64,000 nt of DNA from Ranitomeya variabilis (taxonomy: Eukaryota; Chordata; Amphibia; Anura; Dendrobatidae), in NCBI RefSeq assembly GCF_051348905.1, contig NC_135238.1, forward strand, positions 92,131,988-92,195,987, read 5' to 3'. Below are positions 36,150-49,339 of the stretch, in pieces (within the stretch, counting starts at the first letter, position 1; the number at the start of each line of letters is the position of its first letter). The notes beneath the pieces are model-generated. The model saw only the letters and a list, made by a program, of their open reading frames with translations, made no database searches and was not told where the DNA came from. Made by a program: the position numbers and the translations under genes.

Positions 36150-36596
36150 ACAAGCTGGAAAGCCTATGAAATCTAGGGAAGATGTCAGCACCAATCAAAA
36201 CTTTCAAGTGGTTAACTTAGCAAGACAACATTGAGTTGAGTTTCATTCCATGCACACAGAAACGAGGAACAGGATGTAATTCTCAGTCATGAAGTCCAGC
36301 TTTAATTTGGGACTTATTTTTCTTCCAAGTTATGACACAAAATAGGCGGATTGAAGGAATTCCACGGCAGGGCCAAAGGAGGAAAAATTAGGAATGATTG
36401 AAAAGTTGGTATTAAAACCCTGAGCACTGGTTTATTTCCTACAGAGTTTGCCCCAATCTAACTTTAAAAAATAGACACTGTAGGAGATAATATAAGGCCA
36501 CTCTGACAAAAGCTGACATAAAATCTTCAGAGAAAGCACACTGACTGGTAAAAATAATCATTACATCTTATCTCCTTAGCGCATGAGCGGCATGTA

Positions 36597-36678
36597 GACG
36601 AGGTGGCCGAGTGGTTAAGGCGATGGACTGCTAATCCATTGTACTCTGCATGCATGGGTTCGAATCCCATCCTCGTCG
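36597..36678 (+). tRNA. tRNA-Ser-GCT: tRNA-Ser (GCT), variable-arm variant, unit 30
   Basis: Private G-to-A at 36643 turns the variable-arm strand GTGC into GTAC and puts an A opposite C in that short stem. The long arm is the main identity element for seryl-tRNA synthetase, so charging may suffer; promoter boxes are intact. Confidence 0.93.
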
Positions 36679-37274
36679 GTTTAATCTGCTTGTTACACGT
36701 TGTATTGTTTTGATTTCTTTTCTAGCCCAAGCGGTAGATACTTCAAGCTTGAAAGTTTATCTTCCTTTTTAAGAAAGCTGCTATCAAACTTTGCAGAGTC
36801 AGAAGTGTAATTCCACTGGTTTTATCTTTTAATGCTTGATGCATCCTTTATTCTCTAAAGAAAATTATATCATCTAATTCCTTTTTAAGCACTTCGACAG
36901 CAGAGATTTTTTTCTCTCAACTGCACTATGTTAGGACTGTGGTAAAGACAGGTTTAATGTCATACAAGAACAAAAGTCCTCTTTTTTTGGCTAAAATGGC
37001 CCAAACTGAGGTGAAGAAAGAAAAGCACTGCTGACATTCGAAATCAAGATTTTCTGTTTACTAAACAGGCGCTTTGACCAACTAAGCTAAAGACAAAATC
37101 CACTGGTTTTATGTTTGATGCCATCTTCCTTCCTTTTTGGCCCCTATACAGAAGAAATTCTTAATCTCACAATTGCACTATCAGTAGAGACGCAGCCAAG
37201 GTAAATTTGAGGTTTTACGCAAGTGAAATTCCCATTTTTAAGATAGGAAGTTTGTTTTTCAGATGATGAAAACA

Positions 37275-37348
37275 AGGCACTGCTGAGATTCGAACTCAGG
37301 ATCTCCTGTTTACTAGACAGGCGCTTTAACCAACTAAGCCACAGCACC
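37275..37348 (-). tRNA. tRNA-Thr-AGT: tRNA-Thr (AGT), unit 31
   Basis: Same as unit 0. Confidence 0.97.
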
Positions 37349-37795
37349 ACAAGCTGGAAAGCCTATGAAATCTAGGGAAGATGTCAGCACCAATCAAAAC
37401 TTTCAAGTGGTTAACTTAGCAAGACAACATTGAGTTGAGTTTCATTCCATGCACACAGAAACGAGGAACAGGATGTAATTCTCAGTCATGAAGTCCAGCT
37501 TTAATTTGGGACTTATTTTTCTTCCAAGTTATGACACAAAATAGGCGGATTGAAGGAATTCCACGGCAGGGCCAAAGGAGGAAAAATTAGGAATGATTGA
37601 AAAGTTGGTATTAAAACCCTGAGCACTGGTTTATTTCCTACAGAGTTTGCCCCAATCTAACTTTAAAAAATAGACACTGTAGGAGATAATATAAGGCCAC
37701 TCTGACAAAAGCTGACATAAAATCTTCAGAGAAAGCACACTGACTGGTAAAAATAATCATTACATCTTATCTCCTTAGCGCATGAGCGGCATGTA

Positions 37796-37877
37796 GACGA
37801 GGTGGCCGAGTGGTTAAGGCGATGGACTGCTAATCCATTGTGCTCTGCATGCATGGGTTCGAATCCCATCCTCGTTG
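37796..37877 (+). tRNA. tRNA-Ser-GCT: tRNA-Ser (GCT), C72T variant, unit 31
   Basis: C72T at 37876; first of five consecutive C72T copies (units 31-35). Confidence 0.95.
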
Positions 37878-38473
37878 GTTTAATCTGCTTGTTACACGTT
37901 GTATTGTTTTGATTTCTTTTCTAGCCCAAGCGGTAGATACTTCAAGCTTGAAAGTTTATCTTCCTTTTTAAGAAAGCTGCTATCAAACTTTGCAGAGTCA
38001 GAAGTGTAATTCCACTGGTTTTATCTTTTAATGCTTGATGCATCCTTTATTCTCTAAAGAAAATTATATCATCTAATTCCTTTTTAAGCACTTCGACAGC
38101 AGAGATTTTTTTCTCTCAACTGCACTATGTTAGGACTGTGGTAAAGACAGGTTTAATGTCATACAAGAACAAAAGTCCTCTTTTTTTGGCTAAAATGGCC
38201 CAAACTGAGGTGAAGAAAGAAAAGCACTGCTGACATTCGAAATCAAGATTTTCTGTTTACTAAACAGGCGCTTTGACCAACTAAGCTAAAGACAAAATCC
38301 ACTGGTTTTATGTTTGATGCCATCTTCCTTCCTTTTTGGCCCCTATACAGAAGAAATTCTTAATCTCACAATTGCACTATCAGTAGAGACGCAGCCAAGG
38401 TAAATTTGAGGTTTTACGCAAGTGAAATTCCCATTTTTAAGATAGGAAGTTTGTTTTTCAGATGATGAAAACA

Positions 38474-38547
38474 AGGCACTGCTGAGATTCGAACTCAGGA
38501 TCTCCTGTTTACTAGACAGGCGCTTTAACCAACTAAGCCACAGCACC
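38474..38547 (-). tRNA. tRNA-Thr-AGT: tRNA-Thr (AGT), unit 32
   Basis: Same as unit 0. Confidence 0.97.
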
Positions 38548-38994
38548 ACAAGCTGGAAAGCCTATGAAATCTAGGGAAGATGTCAGCACCAATCAAAACT
38601 TTCAAGTGGTTAACTTAGCAAGACAACATTGAGTTGAGTTTCATTCCATGCACACAGAAACGAGGAACAGGATGTAATTCTCAGTCATGAAGTCCAGCTT
38701 TAATTTGGGACTTATTTTTCTTCCAAGTTATGACACAAAATAGGCGGATTGAAGGAATTCCACGGCAGGGCCAAAGGAGGAAAAATTAGGAATGATTGAA
38801 AAGTTGGTATTAAAACCCTGAGCACTGGTTTATTTCCTACAGAGTTTGCCCCAATCTAACTTTAAAAAATAGACACTGTAGGAGATAATATAAGGCCACT
38901 CTGACAAAAGCTGACATAAAATCTTCAGAGAAAGCACACTGACTGGTAAAAATAATCATTACATCTTATCTCCTTAGCGCATGAGCGGCATGTA

Positions 38995-39076
38995 GACGAG
39001 GTGGCCGAGTGGTTAAGGCGATGGACTGCTAATCCATTGTGCTCTGCATGCATGGGTTCGAATCCCATCCTCGTTG
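38995..39076 (+). tRNA. tRNA-Ser-GCT: tRNA-Ser (GCT), C72T variant, unit 32
   Basis: C72T at 39075; -7 base G. Confidence 0.95.
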
Positions 39077-39672
39077 GTTTAATCTGCTTGTTACACGTTG
39101 TATTGTTTTGATTTCTTTTCTAGCCCAAGCGGTAGATACTTCAAGCTTGAAAGTTTATCTTCCTTTTTAAGAAAGCTGCTATCAAACTTTGCAGAGTCAG
39201 AAGTGTAATTCCACTGGTTTTATCTTTTAATGCTTGATGCATCCTTTATTCTCTAAAGAAAATTATATCATCTAATTCCTTTTTAAGCACTTCGACAGCA
39301 GAGATTTTTTTCTCTCAACTGCACTATGTTAGGACTGTGGTAAAGACAGGTTTAATGTCATACAAGAACAAAAGTCCTCTTTTTTTGGCTAAAATGGCCC
39401 AAACTGAGGTGAAGAAAGAAAAGCACTGCTGACATTCGAAATCAAGATTTTCTGTTTACTAAACAGGCGCTTTGACCAACTAAGCTAAAGACAAAATCCA
39501 CTATTTTTATGTTTGATGCCATCTTCCTTCCTTTTTGGCCCCTATACAGAAGAAATTCTTAATCTCACAATTGCACTATCAGTAGAGACGCAGCCAAGGT
39601 AAATTTGAGGTTTTACGCAAGTGAAATTCCCATTTTTAAGATAGGAAGTTTGTTTTTCAGATGATGAAAACA

Positions 39673-39746
39673 AGGCACTGCTGAGATTCGAACTCAGGAT
39701 CTCCTGTTTACTAGACAGGCGCTTTAACCAACTAAGCCACAGCACC
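39673..39746 (-). tRNA. tRNA-Thr-AGT: tRNA-Thr (AGT), unit 33
   Basis: Same as unit 0; leading flank ccactattt, unlike its neighbours. Confidence 0.97.
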
Positions 39747-40193
39747 ACAAGCTGGAAAGCCTATGAAATCTAGGGAAGATGTCAGCACCAATCAAAACTT
39801 TCAAGTGGTTAACTTAGCAAGACAACATTGAGTTGAGTTTCATTCCATGCACACAGAAACGAGGAACAGGATGTAATTCTCAGTCATGAAGTCCAGCTTT
39901 AATTTGGGACTTATTTTTCTTCCAAGTTATGACACAAAATAGGCGGATTGAAGGAATTCCACGGCAGGGCCAAAGGAGGAAAAATTAGGAATGATTGAAA
40001 AGTTGGTATTAAAACCCTGAGCACTGGTTTATTTCCTACAGAGTTTGCCCCAATCTAACTTTAAAAAATAGACACTGTAGGAGATAATATAAGGCCACTC
40101 TGACAAAAGCTGACATAAAATCTTCAGAGAAAGCACACTGACTGGTAAAAATAATCATTACATCTTATCTCCTTAGCGCATGAGCGGCATGTA

Positions 40194-40275
40194 GACGAGG
40201 TGGCCGAGTGGTTAAGGCGATGGACTGCTAATCCATTGTGCTCTGCATGCATGGGTTCGAATCCCATCCTCGTTG
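40194..40275 (+). tRNA. tRNA-Ser-GCT: tRNA-Ser (GCT), C72T variant, unit 33
   Basis: C72T at 40274; -7 base G. Confidence 0.95.
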
Positions 40276-40871
40276 GTTTAATCTGCTTGTTACACGTTGT
40301 ATTGTTTTGATTTCTTTTCTAGCCCAAGCGGTAGATACTTCAAGCTTGAAAGTTTATCTTCCTTTTTAAGAAAGCTGCTATCAAACTTTGCAGAGTCAGA
40401 AGTGTAATTCCACTGGTTTTATCTTTTAATGCTTGATGCATCCTTTATTCTCTAAAGAAAATTATATCATCTAATTCCTTTTTAAGCACTTCGACAGCAG
40501 AGATTTTTTTCTCTCAACTGCACTATGTTAGGACTGTGGTAAAGACAGGTTTAATGTCATACAAGAACAAAAGTCCTCTTTTTTTGGCTAAAATGGCCCA
40601 AACTGAGGTGAAGAAAGAAAAGCACTGCTGACATTCGAAATCAAGATTTTCTGTTTACTAAACAGGCGCTTTGACCAACTAAGCTAAAGACAAAATCCAC
40701 TGGTTTTATGTTTGATGCCATCTTCCTTCCTTTTTGGCCCCTATACAGAAGAAATTCTTAATCTCACAATTGCACTATCAGTAGAGACGCAGCCAAGGTA
40801 AATTTGAGGTTTTACGCAAGTGAAATTCCCATTTTTAAGATAGGAAGTTTGTTTTTCAGATGATGAAAACA

Positions 40872-40945
40872 AGGCACTGCTGAGATTCGAACTCAGGATC
40901 TCCTGTTTACTAGACAGGCGCTTTAACCAACTAAGCCACAGCACC
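40872..40945 (-). tRNA. tRNA-Thr-AGT: tRNA-Thr (AGT), unit 34
   Basis: Same as unit 0. Confidence 0.97.
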
Positions 40946-41392
40946 ACAAGCTGGAAAGCCTATGAAATCTAGGGAAGATGTCAGCACCAATCAAAACTTT
41001 CAAGTGGTTAACTTAGCAAGACAACATTGAGTTGAGTTTCATTCCATGCACACAGAAACGAGGAACAGGATGTAATTCTCAGTCATGAAGTCCAGCTTTA
41101 ATTTGGGACTTATTTTTCTTCCAAGTTATGACACAAAATAGGCGGATTGAAGGAATTCCACGGCAGGGCCAAAGGAGGAAAAATTAGGAATGATTGAAAA
41201 GTTGGTATTAAAACCCTGAGCACTGGTTTATTTCCTACAGAGTTTGCCCCAATCTAACTTTAAAAAATAGACACTGTAGGAGATAATATAAGGCCACTCT
41301 GACAAAAGCTGACATAAAATCTTCAGAGAAAGCACACTGACTGGTAAAAATAATCATTACATCTTATCTCCTTAGCGCATGAGCGGCATGTA

Positions 41393-41474
41393 GACGAGGT
41401 GGCCGAGTGGTTAAGGCGATGGACTGCTAATCCATTGTGCTCTGCATGCATGGGTTCGAATCCCATCCTCGTTG
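41393..41474 (+). tRNA. tRNA-Ser-GCT: tRNA-Ser (GCT), C72T variant, unit 34
   Basis: C72T at 41473; -7 base G. Confidence 0.95.
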
Positions 41475-42070
41475 GTTTAATCTGCTTGTTACACGTTGTA
41501 TTGTTTTGATTTCTTTTCTAGCCCAAGCGGTAGATACTTCAAGCTTGAAAGTTTATCTTCCTTTTTAAGAAAGCTGCTATCAAACTTTGCAGAGTCAGAA
41601 GTGTAATTCCACTGGTTTTATCTTTTAATGCTTGATGCATCCTTTATTCTCTAAAGAAAATTATATCATCTAATTCCTTTTTAAGCACTTCGACAGCAGA
41701 GATTTTTTTCTCTCAACTGCACTATGTTAGGACTGTGGTAAAGACAGGTTTAATGTCATACAAGAACAAAAGTCCTCTTTTTTTGGCTAAAATGGCCCAA
41801 ACTGAGGTGAAGAAAGAAAAGCACTGCTGACATTCGAAATCAAGATTTTCTGTTTACTAAACAGGCGCTTTGACCAACTAAGCTAAAGACAAAATCCACT
41901 GGTTTTATGTTTGATGCCATCTTCCTTCCTTTTTGGCCCCTATACAGAAGAAATTCTTAATCTCACAATTGCACTATCAGTAGAGACGCAGCCAAGGTAA
42001 ATTTGAGGTTTTACGCAAGTGAAATTCCCATTTTTAAGATAGGAAGTTTGTTTTTCAGATGATGAAAACA

Positions 42071-42144
42071 AGGCACTGCTGAGATTCGAACTCAGGATCT
42101 CCTGTTTACTAGACAGGCGCTTTAACCAACTAAGCCACAGCACC
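42071..42144 (-). tRNA. tRNA-Thr-AGT: tRNA-Thr (AGT), unit 35
   Basis: Same as unit 0. Confidence 0.97.
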
Positions 42145-42591
42145 ACAAGCTGGAAAGCCTATGAAATCTAGGGAAGATGTCAGCACCAATCAAAACTTTC
42201 AAGTGGTTAACTTAGCAAGACAACATTGAGTTGAGTTTCATTCCATGCACACAGAAACGAGGAACAGGATGTAATTCTCAGTCATGAAGTCCAGCTTTAA
42301 TTTGGGACTTATTTTTCTTCCAAGTTATGACACAAAATAGGCGGATTGAAGGAATTCCACGGCAGGGCCAAAGGAGGAAAAATTAGGAATGATTGAAAAG
42401 TTGGTATTAAAACCCTGAGCACTGGTTTATTTCCTACAGAGTTTGCCCCAATCTAACTTTAAAAAATAGACACTGTAGGAGATAATATAAGGCCACTCTG
42501 ACAAAAGCTGACATAAAATCTTCAGAGAAAGCACACTGACTGGTAAAAATAATCATTACATCTTATCTCCTTAGCGCATGAGCGGCATGTA

Positions 42592-42673
42592 GACGAGGTG
42601 GCCGAGTGGTTAAGGCGATGGACTGCTAATCCATTGTGCTCTGCATGCATGGGTTCGAATCCCATCCTCGTTG
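42592..42673 (+). tRNA. tRNA-Ser-GCT: tRNA-Ser (GCT), C72T variant, unit 35
   Basis: C72T at 42672; -7 base G. Confidence 0.95.
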
Positions 42674-43269
42674 GTTTAATCTGCTTGTTACACGTTGTAT
42701 TGTTTTGATTTCTTTTCTAGCCCAAGCGGTAGATACTTCAAGCTTGAAAGTTTATCTTCCTTTTTAAGAAAGCTGCTATCAAACTTTGCAGAGTCAGAAG
42801 TGTAATTCCACTGGTTTTATCTTTTAATGCTTGATGCATCCTTTATTCTCTAAAGAAAATTATATCATCTAATTCCTTTTTAAGCACTTCGACAGCAGAG
42901 ATTTTTTTCTCTCAACTGCACTATGTTAGGACTGTGGTAAAGACAGGTTTAATGTCATACAAGAACAAAAGTCCTCTTTTTTTGGCTAAAATGGCCCAAA
43001 CTGAGGTGAAGAAAGAAAAGCACTGCTGACATTCGAAATCAAGATTTTCTGTTTACTAAACAGGCGCTTTGACCAACTAAGCTAAAGACAAAATCCACTG
43101 GTTTTATGTTTGATGCCATCTTCCTTCCTTTTTGGCCCCTATACAGAAGAAATTCTTAATCTCACAATTGCACTATCAGTAGAGACGCAGCCAAGGTAAA
43201 TTTGAGGTTTTACGCAAGTGAAATTCCCATTTTTAAGATAGGAAGTTTGTTTTTCAGATGATGAAAACA

Positions 43270-43343
43270 AGGCACTGCTGAGATTCGAACTCAGGATCTC
43301 CTGTTTACTAGACAGGCGCTTTAACCAACTAAGCCACAGCACC
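43270..43343 (-). tRNA. tRNA-Thr-AGT: tRNA-Thr (AGT), unit 36
   Basis: Same as unit 0. Confidence 0.97.
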
Positions 43344-43790
43344 ACAAGCTGGAAAGCCTATGAAATCTAGGGAAGATGTCAGCACCAATCAAAACTTTCA
43401 AGTGGTTAACTTAGCAAGACAACATTGAGTTGAGTTTCATTCCATGCACACAGAAACGAGGAACAGGATGTAATTCTCAGTCATGAAGTCCAGCTTTAAT
43501 TTGGGACTTATTTTTCTTCCAAGTTATGACACAAAATAGGCGGATTGAAGGAATTCCACGGCAGGGCCAAAGGAGGAAAAATTAGGAATGATTGAAAAGT
43601 TGGTATTAAAACCCTGAGCACTGGTTTATTTCCTACAGAGTTTGCCCCAATCTAACTTTAAAAAATAGACACTGTAGGAGATAATATAAGGCCACTCTGA
43701 CAAAAGCTGACATAAAATCTTCAGAGAAAGCACACTGACTGGTAAAAATAATCATTACATCTTATCTCCTTAGCGCATGAGCGGCATGTA

Positions 43791-43872
43791 GACGAGGTGG
43801 CCGAGTGGTTAAGGCGATGGACTGCTAATCCATTGTGCTCTGCATGCATGGGTTCAAATCCCATCCTCGTCG
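43791..43872 (+). tRNA. tRNA-Ser-GCT: tRNA-Ser (GCT), G57A variant, unit 36
   Basis: T-loop TTCAAAT: G57 is A at 43856, private to this copy and the complementary-strand CpG transition at the same CpG that gives C56T elsewhere. Position 57 tolerates purines in tRNA, so folding may survive; B-box strength may drop. Confidence 0.93.
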
Positions 43873-44468
43873 GTTTAATCTGCTTGTTACACGTTGTATT
43901 GTTTTGATTTCTTTTCTAGCCCAAGCGGTAGATACTTCAAGCTTGAAAGTTTATCTTCCTTTTTAAGAAAGCTGCTATCAAACTTTGCAGAGTCAGAAGT
44001 GTAATTCCACTGGTTTTATCTTTTAATGCTTGATGCATCCTTTATTCTCTAAAGAAAATTATATCATCTAATTCCTTTTTAAGCACTTCGACAGCAGAGA
44101 TTTTTTTCTCTCAACTGCACTATGTTAGGACTGTGGTAAAGACAGGTTTAATGTCATACAAGAACAAAAGTCCTCTTTTTTTGGCTAAAATGGCCCAAAC
44201 TGAGGTGAAGAAAGAAAAGCACTGCTGACATTCGAAATCAAGATTTTCTGTTTACTAAACAGGCGCTTTGACCAACTAAGCTAAAGACAAAATCCACTGG
44301 TTTTATGTTTGATGCCATCTTCCTTCCTTTTTGGCCCCTATACAGAAGAAATTCTTAATCTCACAATTGCACTATCAGTAGAGACGCAGCCAAGGTAAAT
44401 TTGAGGTTTTACGCAAGTGAAATTCCCATTTTTAAGATAGGAAGTTTGTTTTTCAGATGATGAAAACA

Positions 44469-44542
44469 AGGCACTGCTGAGATTCGAACTCAGGATCTCC
44501 TGTTTACTAGACAGGCGCTTTAACCAACTAAGCCACAGCACC
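44469..44542 (-). tRNA. tRNA-Thr-AGT: tRNA-Thr (AGT), unit 37
   Basis: Same as unit 0. Confidence 0.97.
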
Positions 44543-44989
44543 ACAAGCTGGAAAGCCTATGAAATCTAGGGAAGATGTCAGCACCAATCAAAACTTTCAA
44601 GTGGTTAACTTAGCAAGACAACATTGAGTTGAGTTTCATTCCATGCACACAGAAACGAGGAACAGGATGTAATTCTCAGTCATGAAGTCCAGCTTTAATT
44701 TGGGACTTATTTTTCTTCCAAGTTATGACACAAAATAGGCGGATTGAAGGAATTCCACGGCAGGGCCAAAGGAGGAAAAATTAGGAATGATTGAAAAGTT
44801 GGTATTAAAACCCTGAGCACTGGTTTATTTCCTACAGAGTTTGCCCCAATCTAACTTTAAAAAATAGACACTGTAGGAGATAATATAAGGCCACTCTGAC
44901 AAAAGCTGACATAAAATCTTCAGAGAAAGCACACTGACTGGTAAAAATAATCATTACATCTTATCTCCTTAGCGCATGAGCGCCATGTA

Positions 44990-45071
44990 GACGAGGTGGC
45001 CGAGTGGTTAAGGCGATGGACTGCTAATCCATTGTGCTCTGCATGCATGGGTTTGAATCCCATCCTCGTCG
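44990..45071 (+). tRNA. tRNA-Ser-GCT: tRNA-Ser (GCT), C56T variant, unit 37
   Basis: C56T at 45054; -7 base C. Confidence 0.9.
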
Positions 45072-45667
45072 GTTTAATCTGCTTGTTACACGTTGTATTG
45101 TTTTGATTTCTTTTCTAGCCCAAGCGGTAGATACTTCAAGCTTGAAAGTTTATCTTCCTTTTTAAGAAAGCTGCTATCAAACTTTGCAGAGTCAGAAGTG
45201 TAATTCCACTGGTTTTATCTTTTAATGCTTGATGCATCCTTTATTCTCTAAAGAAAATTATATCATCTAATTCCTTTTTAAGCACTTCGACAGCAGAGAT
45301 TTTTTTCTCTCAACTGCACTATGTTAGGACTGTGGTAAAGACAGGTTTAATGTCATACAAGAACAAAAGTCCTCTTTTTTTGGCTAAAATGGCCCAAACT
45401 GAGGTGAAGAAAGAAAAGCACTGCTGACATTCGAAATCAAGATTTTCTGTTTACTAAACAGGCGCTTTGACCAACTAAGCTAAAGACAAAATCCACTATT
45501 TTTATGTTTGATGCCATCTTCCTTCCTTTTTGGCCCCTATACAGAAGAAATTCTTAATCTCACAATTGCACTATCAGTAGAGACGCAGCCAAGGTAAATT
45601 TGAGGTTTTACGCAAGTGAAATTCCCATTTTTAAGATAGGAAGTTTGTTTTTCAGATGATGAAAACA

Positions 45668-45741
45668 AGGCACTGCTGAGATTCGAACTCAGGATCTCCT
45701 GTTTACTAGACAGGCGCTTTAACCAACTAAGCCACAGCACC
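45668..45741 (-). tRNA. tRNA-Thr-AGT: tRNA-Thr (AGT), unit 38
   Basis: Same as unit 0. Confidence 0.97.
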
Positions 45742-46188
45742 ACAAGCTGGAAAGCCTATGAAATCTAGGGAAGATGTCAGCACCAATCAAAACTTTCAAG
45801 TGGTTAACTTAGCAAGACAACATTGAGTTGAGTTTCATTCCATGCACACAGAAACGAGGAACAGGATGTAATTCTCAGTCATGAAGTCCAGCTTTAATTT
45901 GGGACTTATTTTTCTTCCAAGTTATGACACAAAATAGGCGGATTGAAGGAATTCCACGGCAGGGCCAAAGGAGGAAAAATTAGGAATGATTGAAAAGTTG
46001 GTATTAAAACCCTGAGCACTGGTTTATTTCCTACAGAGTTTGCCCCAATCTAACTTTAAAAAATAGACACTGTAGGAGATAATATAAGGCCACTCTGACA
46101 AAAGCTGACATAAAATCTTCAGAGAAAGCACACTGACTGGTAAAAATAATCATTACATCTTATCTCCTTAGCGCATGAGCGGTATGTA

Positions 46189-46270
46189 GACGAGGTGGCC
46201 GAGTGGTTAAGGCGATGGACTGCTAATCCATTGTGCTCTGCATGCATGGGTTCGAATCCCATCCTCGTTG
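46189..46270 (+). tRNA. tRNA-Ser-GCT: tRNA-Ser (GCT), C72T variant, unit 38
   Basis: C72T at 46269; a private C-to-T at -6 (46183). Confidence 0.95.
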
Positions 46271-46866
46271 GTTTAATCTGCTTGTTACACGTTGTATTGT
46301 TTTGATTTCTTTTCTAGCCCAAGCGGTAGATACTTCAAGCTTGAAAGTTTATCTTCCTTTTTAAGAAAGCTGCTATCAAACTTTGCAGAGTCAGAAGTGT
46401 AATTCCACTGGTTTTATCTTTTAATGCTTGATGCATCCTTTATTCTCTAAAGAAAATTATATCATCTAATTCCTTTTTAAGCACTTCGACAGCAGAGATT
46501 TTTTTCTCTCAACTGCACTATGTTAGGACTGTGGTAAAGACAGGTTTAATGTCATACAAGAACAAAAGTCCTCTTTTTTTGGCTAAAATGGCCCAAACTG
46601 AGGTGAAGAAAGAAAAGCACTGCTGACATTCGAAATCAAGATTTTCTGTTTACTAAACAGGCGCTTTGACCAACTAAGCTAAAGACAAAATCCACTGGTT
46701 TTATGTTTGATGCCATCTTCCTTCCTTTTTGGCCCCTATACAGAAGAAATTCTTAATCTCACAATTGCACTATCAGTAGAGACGCAGCCAAGGTAAATTT
46801 GAGGTTTTACGCAAGTGAAATTCCCATTTTTAAGATAGGAAGTTTGTTTTTCAGATGATGAAAACA

Positions 46867-46940
46867 AGGCACTGCTGAGATTCGAACTCAGGATCTCCTG
46901 TTTACTAGACAGGCGCTTTAACCAACTAAGCCACAGCACC
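46867..46940 (-). tRNA. tRNA-Thr-AGT: tRNA-Thr (AGT), unit 39
   Basis: Same as unit 0. Confidence 0.97.
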
Positions 46941-47387
46941 ACAAGCTGGAAAGCCTATGAAATCTAGGGAAGATGTCAGCACCAATCAAAACTTTCAAGT
47001 GGTTAACTTAGCAAGACAACATTGAGTTGAGTTTCATTCCATGCACACAGAAACGAGGAACAGGATGTAATTCTCAGTCATGAAGTCCAGCTTTAATTTG
47101 GGACTTATTTTTCTTCCAAGTTATGACACAAAATAGGCGGATTGAAGGAATTCCACGGCAGGGCCAAAGGAGGAAAAATTAGGAATGATTGAAAAGTTGG
47201 TATTAAAACCCTGAGCACTGGTTTATTTCCTACAGAGTTTGCCCCAATCTAACTTTAAAAAATAGACACTGTAGGAGATAATATAAGGCCACTCTGACAA
47301 AAGCTGACATAAAATCTTCAGAGAAAGCACACTGACTGGTAAAAATAATCATTACATCTTATCTCCTTAGCGCATGAGCGGCATGTA

Positions 47388-47469
47388 GACGAGGTGGCCG
47401 AGTGGTTAAGGCGATGGACTGCTAATCCATTGTGCTCTGCATGCATGGGTTCGAATCCCATCCTCGTTG
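47388..47469 (+). tRNA. tRNA-Ser-GCT: tRNA-Ser (GCT), C72T variant, unit 39
   Basis: C72T at 47468. Downstream spacer has gaaaatGata, shared with unit 44. Confidence 0.95.
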
Positions 47470-48065
47470 GTTTAATCTGCTTGTTACACGTTGTATTGTT
47501 TTGATTTCTTTTCTAGCCCAAGCGGTAGATACTTCAAGCTTGAAAGTTTATCTTCCTTTTTAAGAAAGCTGCTATCAAACTTTGCAGAGTCAGAAGTGTA
47601 ATTCCACTGGTTTTATCTTTTAATGCTTGATGCATCCTTTATTCTCTAAAGAAAATGATATCATCTAATTCCTTTTTAAGCACTTCGACAGCAGAGATTT
47701 TTTTCTCTCAACTGCACTATGTTAGGACTGTGGTAAAGACAGGTTTAATGTCATACAAGAACAAAAGTCCTCTTTTTTTGGCTAAAATGGCCCAAACTGA
47801 GGTGAAGAAAGAAAAGCACTGCTGACATTCGAAATCAAGATTTTCTGTTTACTAAACAGGCGCTTTGACCAACTAAGCTAAAGACAAAATCCACTGGTTT
47901 TATGTTTGATGCCATCTTCCTTCCTTTTTGGCCCCTATACAGAAGAAATTCTTAATCTCACAATTGCACTATCAGTAGAGACGCAGCCAAGGTAAATTTG
48001 AGGTTTTACGCAAGTGAAATTCCCATTTTTAAGATAGGAAGTTTGTTTTTCAGATGATGAAAACA

Positions 48066-48139
48066 AGGCACTGCTGAGATTCGAACTCAGGATCTCCTGT
48101 TTACTAGACAGGCGCTTTAACCAACTAAGCCACAGCACC
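48066..48139 (-). tRNA. tRNA-Thr-AGT: tRNA-Thr (AGT), unit 40
   Basis: Same as unit 0. Confidence 0.97.
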
Positions 48140-48586
48140 ACAAGCTGGAAAGCCTATGAAATCTAGGGAAGATGTCAGCACCAATCAAAACTTTCAAGTG
48201 GTTAACTTAGCAAGACAACATTGAGTTGAGTTTCATTCCATGCACACAGAAACGAGGAACAGGATGTAATTCTCAGTCATGAAGTCCAGCTTTAATTTGG
48301 GACTTATTTTTCTTCCAAGTTATGACACAAAATAGGCGGATTGAAGGAATTCCACGGCAGGGCCAAAGGAGGAAAAATTAGGAATGATTGAAAAGTTGGT
48401 ATTAAAACCCTGAGCACTGGTTTATTTCCTACAGAGTTTGCCCCAATCTAACTTTAAAAAATAGACACTGTAGGAGATAATATAAGGCCACTCTGACAAA
48501 AGCTGACATAAAATCTTCAGAGAAAGCACACTGACTGGTAAAAATAATCATTACATCTTATCTCCTTAGCGCATGAGCGGCATGTA

Positions 48587-48668
48587 GACGAGGTGGCCGA
48601 GTGGTTAAGGCGATGGACTGCTAATCCATTGTGCTCTGCATGCATGGGTTCGAATCCCATCCTCGTTG
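48587..48668 (+). tRNA. tRNA-Ser-GCT: tRNA-Ser (GCT), C72T variant, unit 40
   Basis: C72T at 48667. The unit is 1 bp long because a T5 run at 48872..48877 has six Ts. Confidence 0.95.
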
Positions 48669-49265
48669 GTTTAATCTGCTTGTTACACGTTGTATTGTTT
48701 TGATTTCTTTTCTAGCCCAAGCGGTAGATACTTCAAGCTTGAAAGTTTATCTTCCTTTTTAAGAAAGCTGCTATCAAACTTTGCAGAGTCAGAAGTGTAA
48801 TTCCACTGGTTTTATCTTTTAATGCTTGATGCATCCTTTATTCTCTAAAGAAAATTATATCATCTAATTCCTTTTTTAAGCACTTCGACAGCAGAGATTT
48901 TTTTCTCTCAACTGCACTATGTTAGGACTGTGGTAAAGACAGGTTTAATGTCATACAAGAACAAAAGTCCTCTTTTTTTGGCTAAAATGGCCCAAACTGA
49001 GGTGAAGAAAGAAAAGCACTGCTGACATTCGAAATCAAGATTTTCTGTTTACTAAACAGGCGCTTTGACCAACTAAGCTAAAGACAAAATCCACTGGTTT
49101 TATGTTTGATGCCATCTTCCTTCCTTTTTGGCCCCTATACAGAAGAAATTCTTAATCTCACAATTGCACTATCAGTAGAGACGCAGCCAAGGTAAATTTG
49201 AGGTTTTACGCAAGTGAAATTCCCATTTTTAAGATAGGAAGTTTGTTTTTCAGATGATGAAAACA

Positions 49266-49339
49266 AGGCACTGCTGAGATTCGAACTCAGGATCTCCTGT
49301 TTACTAGACAGGCGCTTTAACCAACTAAGCCACAGCACC
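49266..49339 (-). tRNA. tRNA-Thr-AGT: tRNA-Thr (AGT), unit 41
   Basis: Same as unit 0. Confidence 0.97.
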
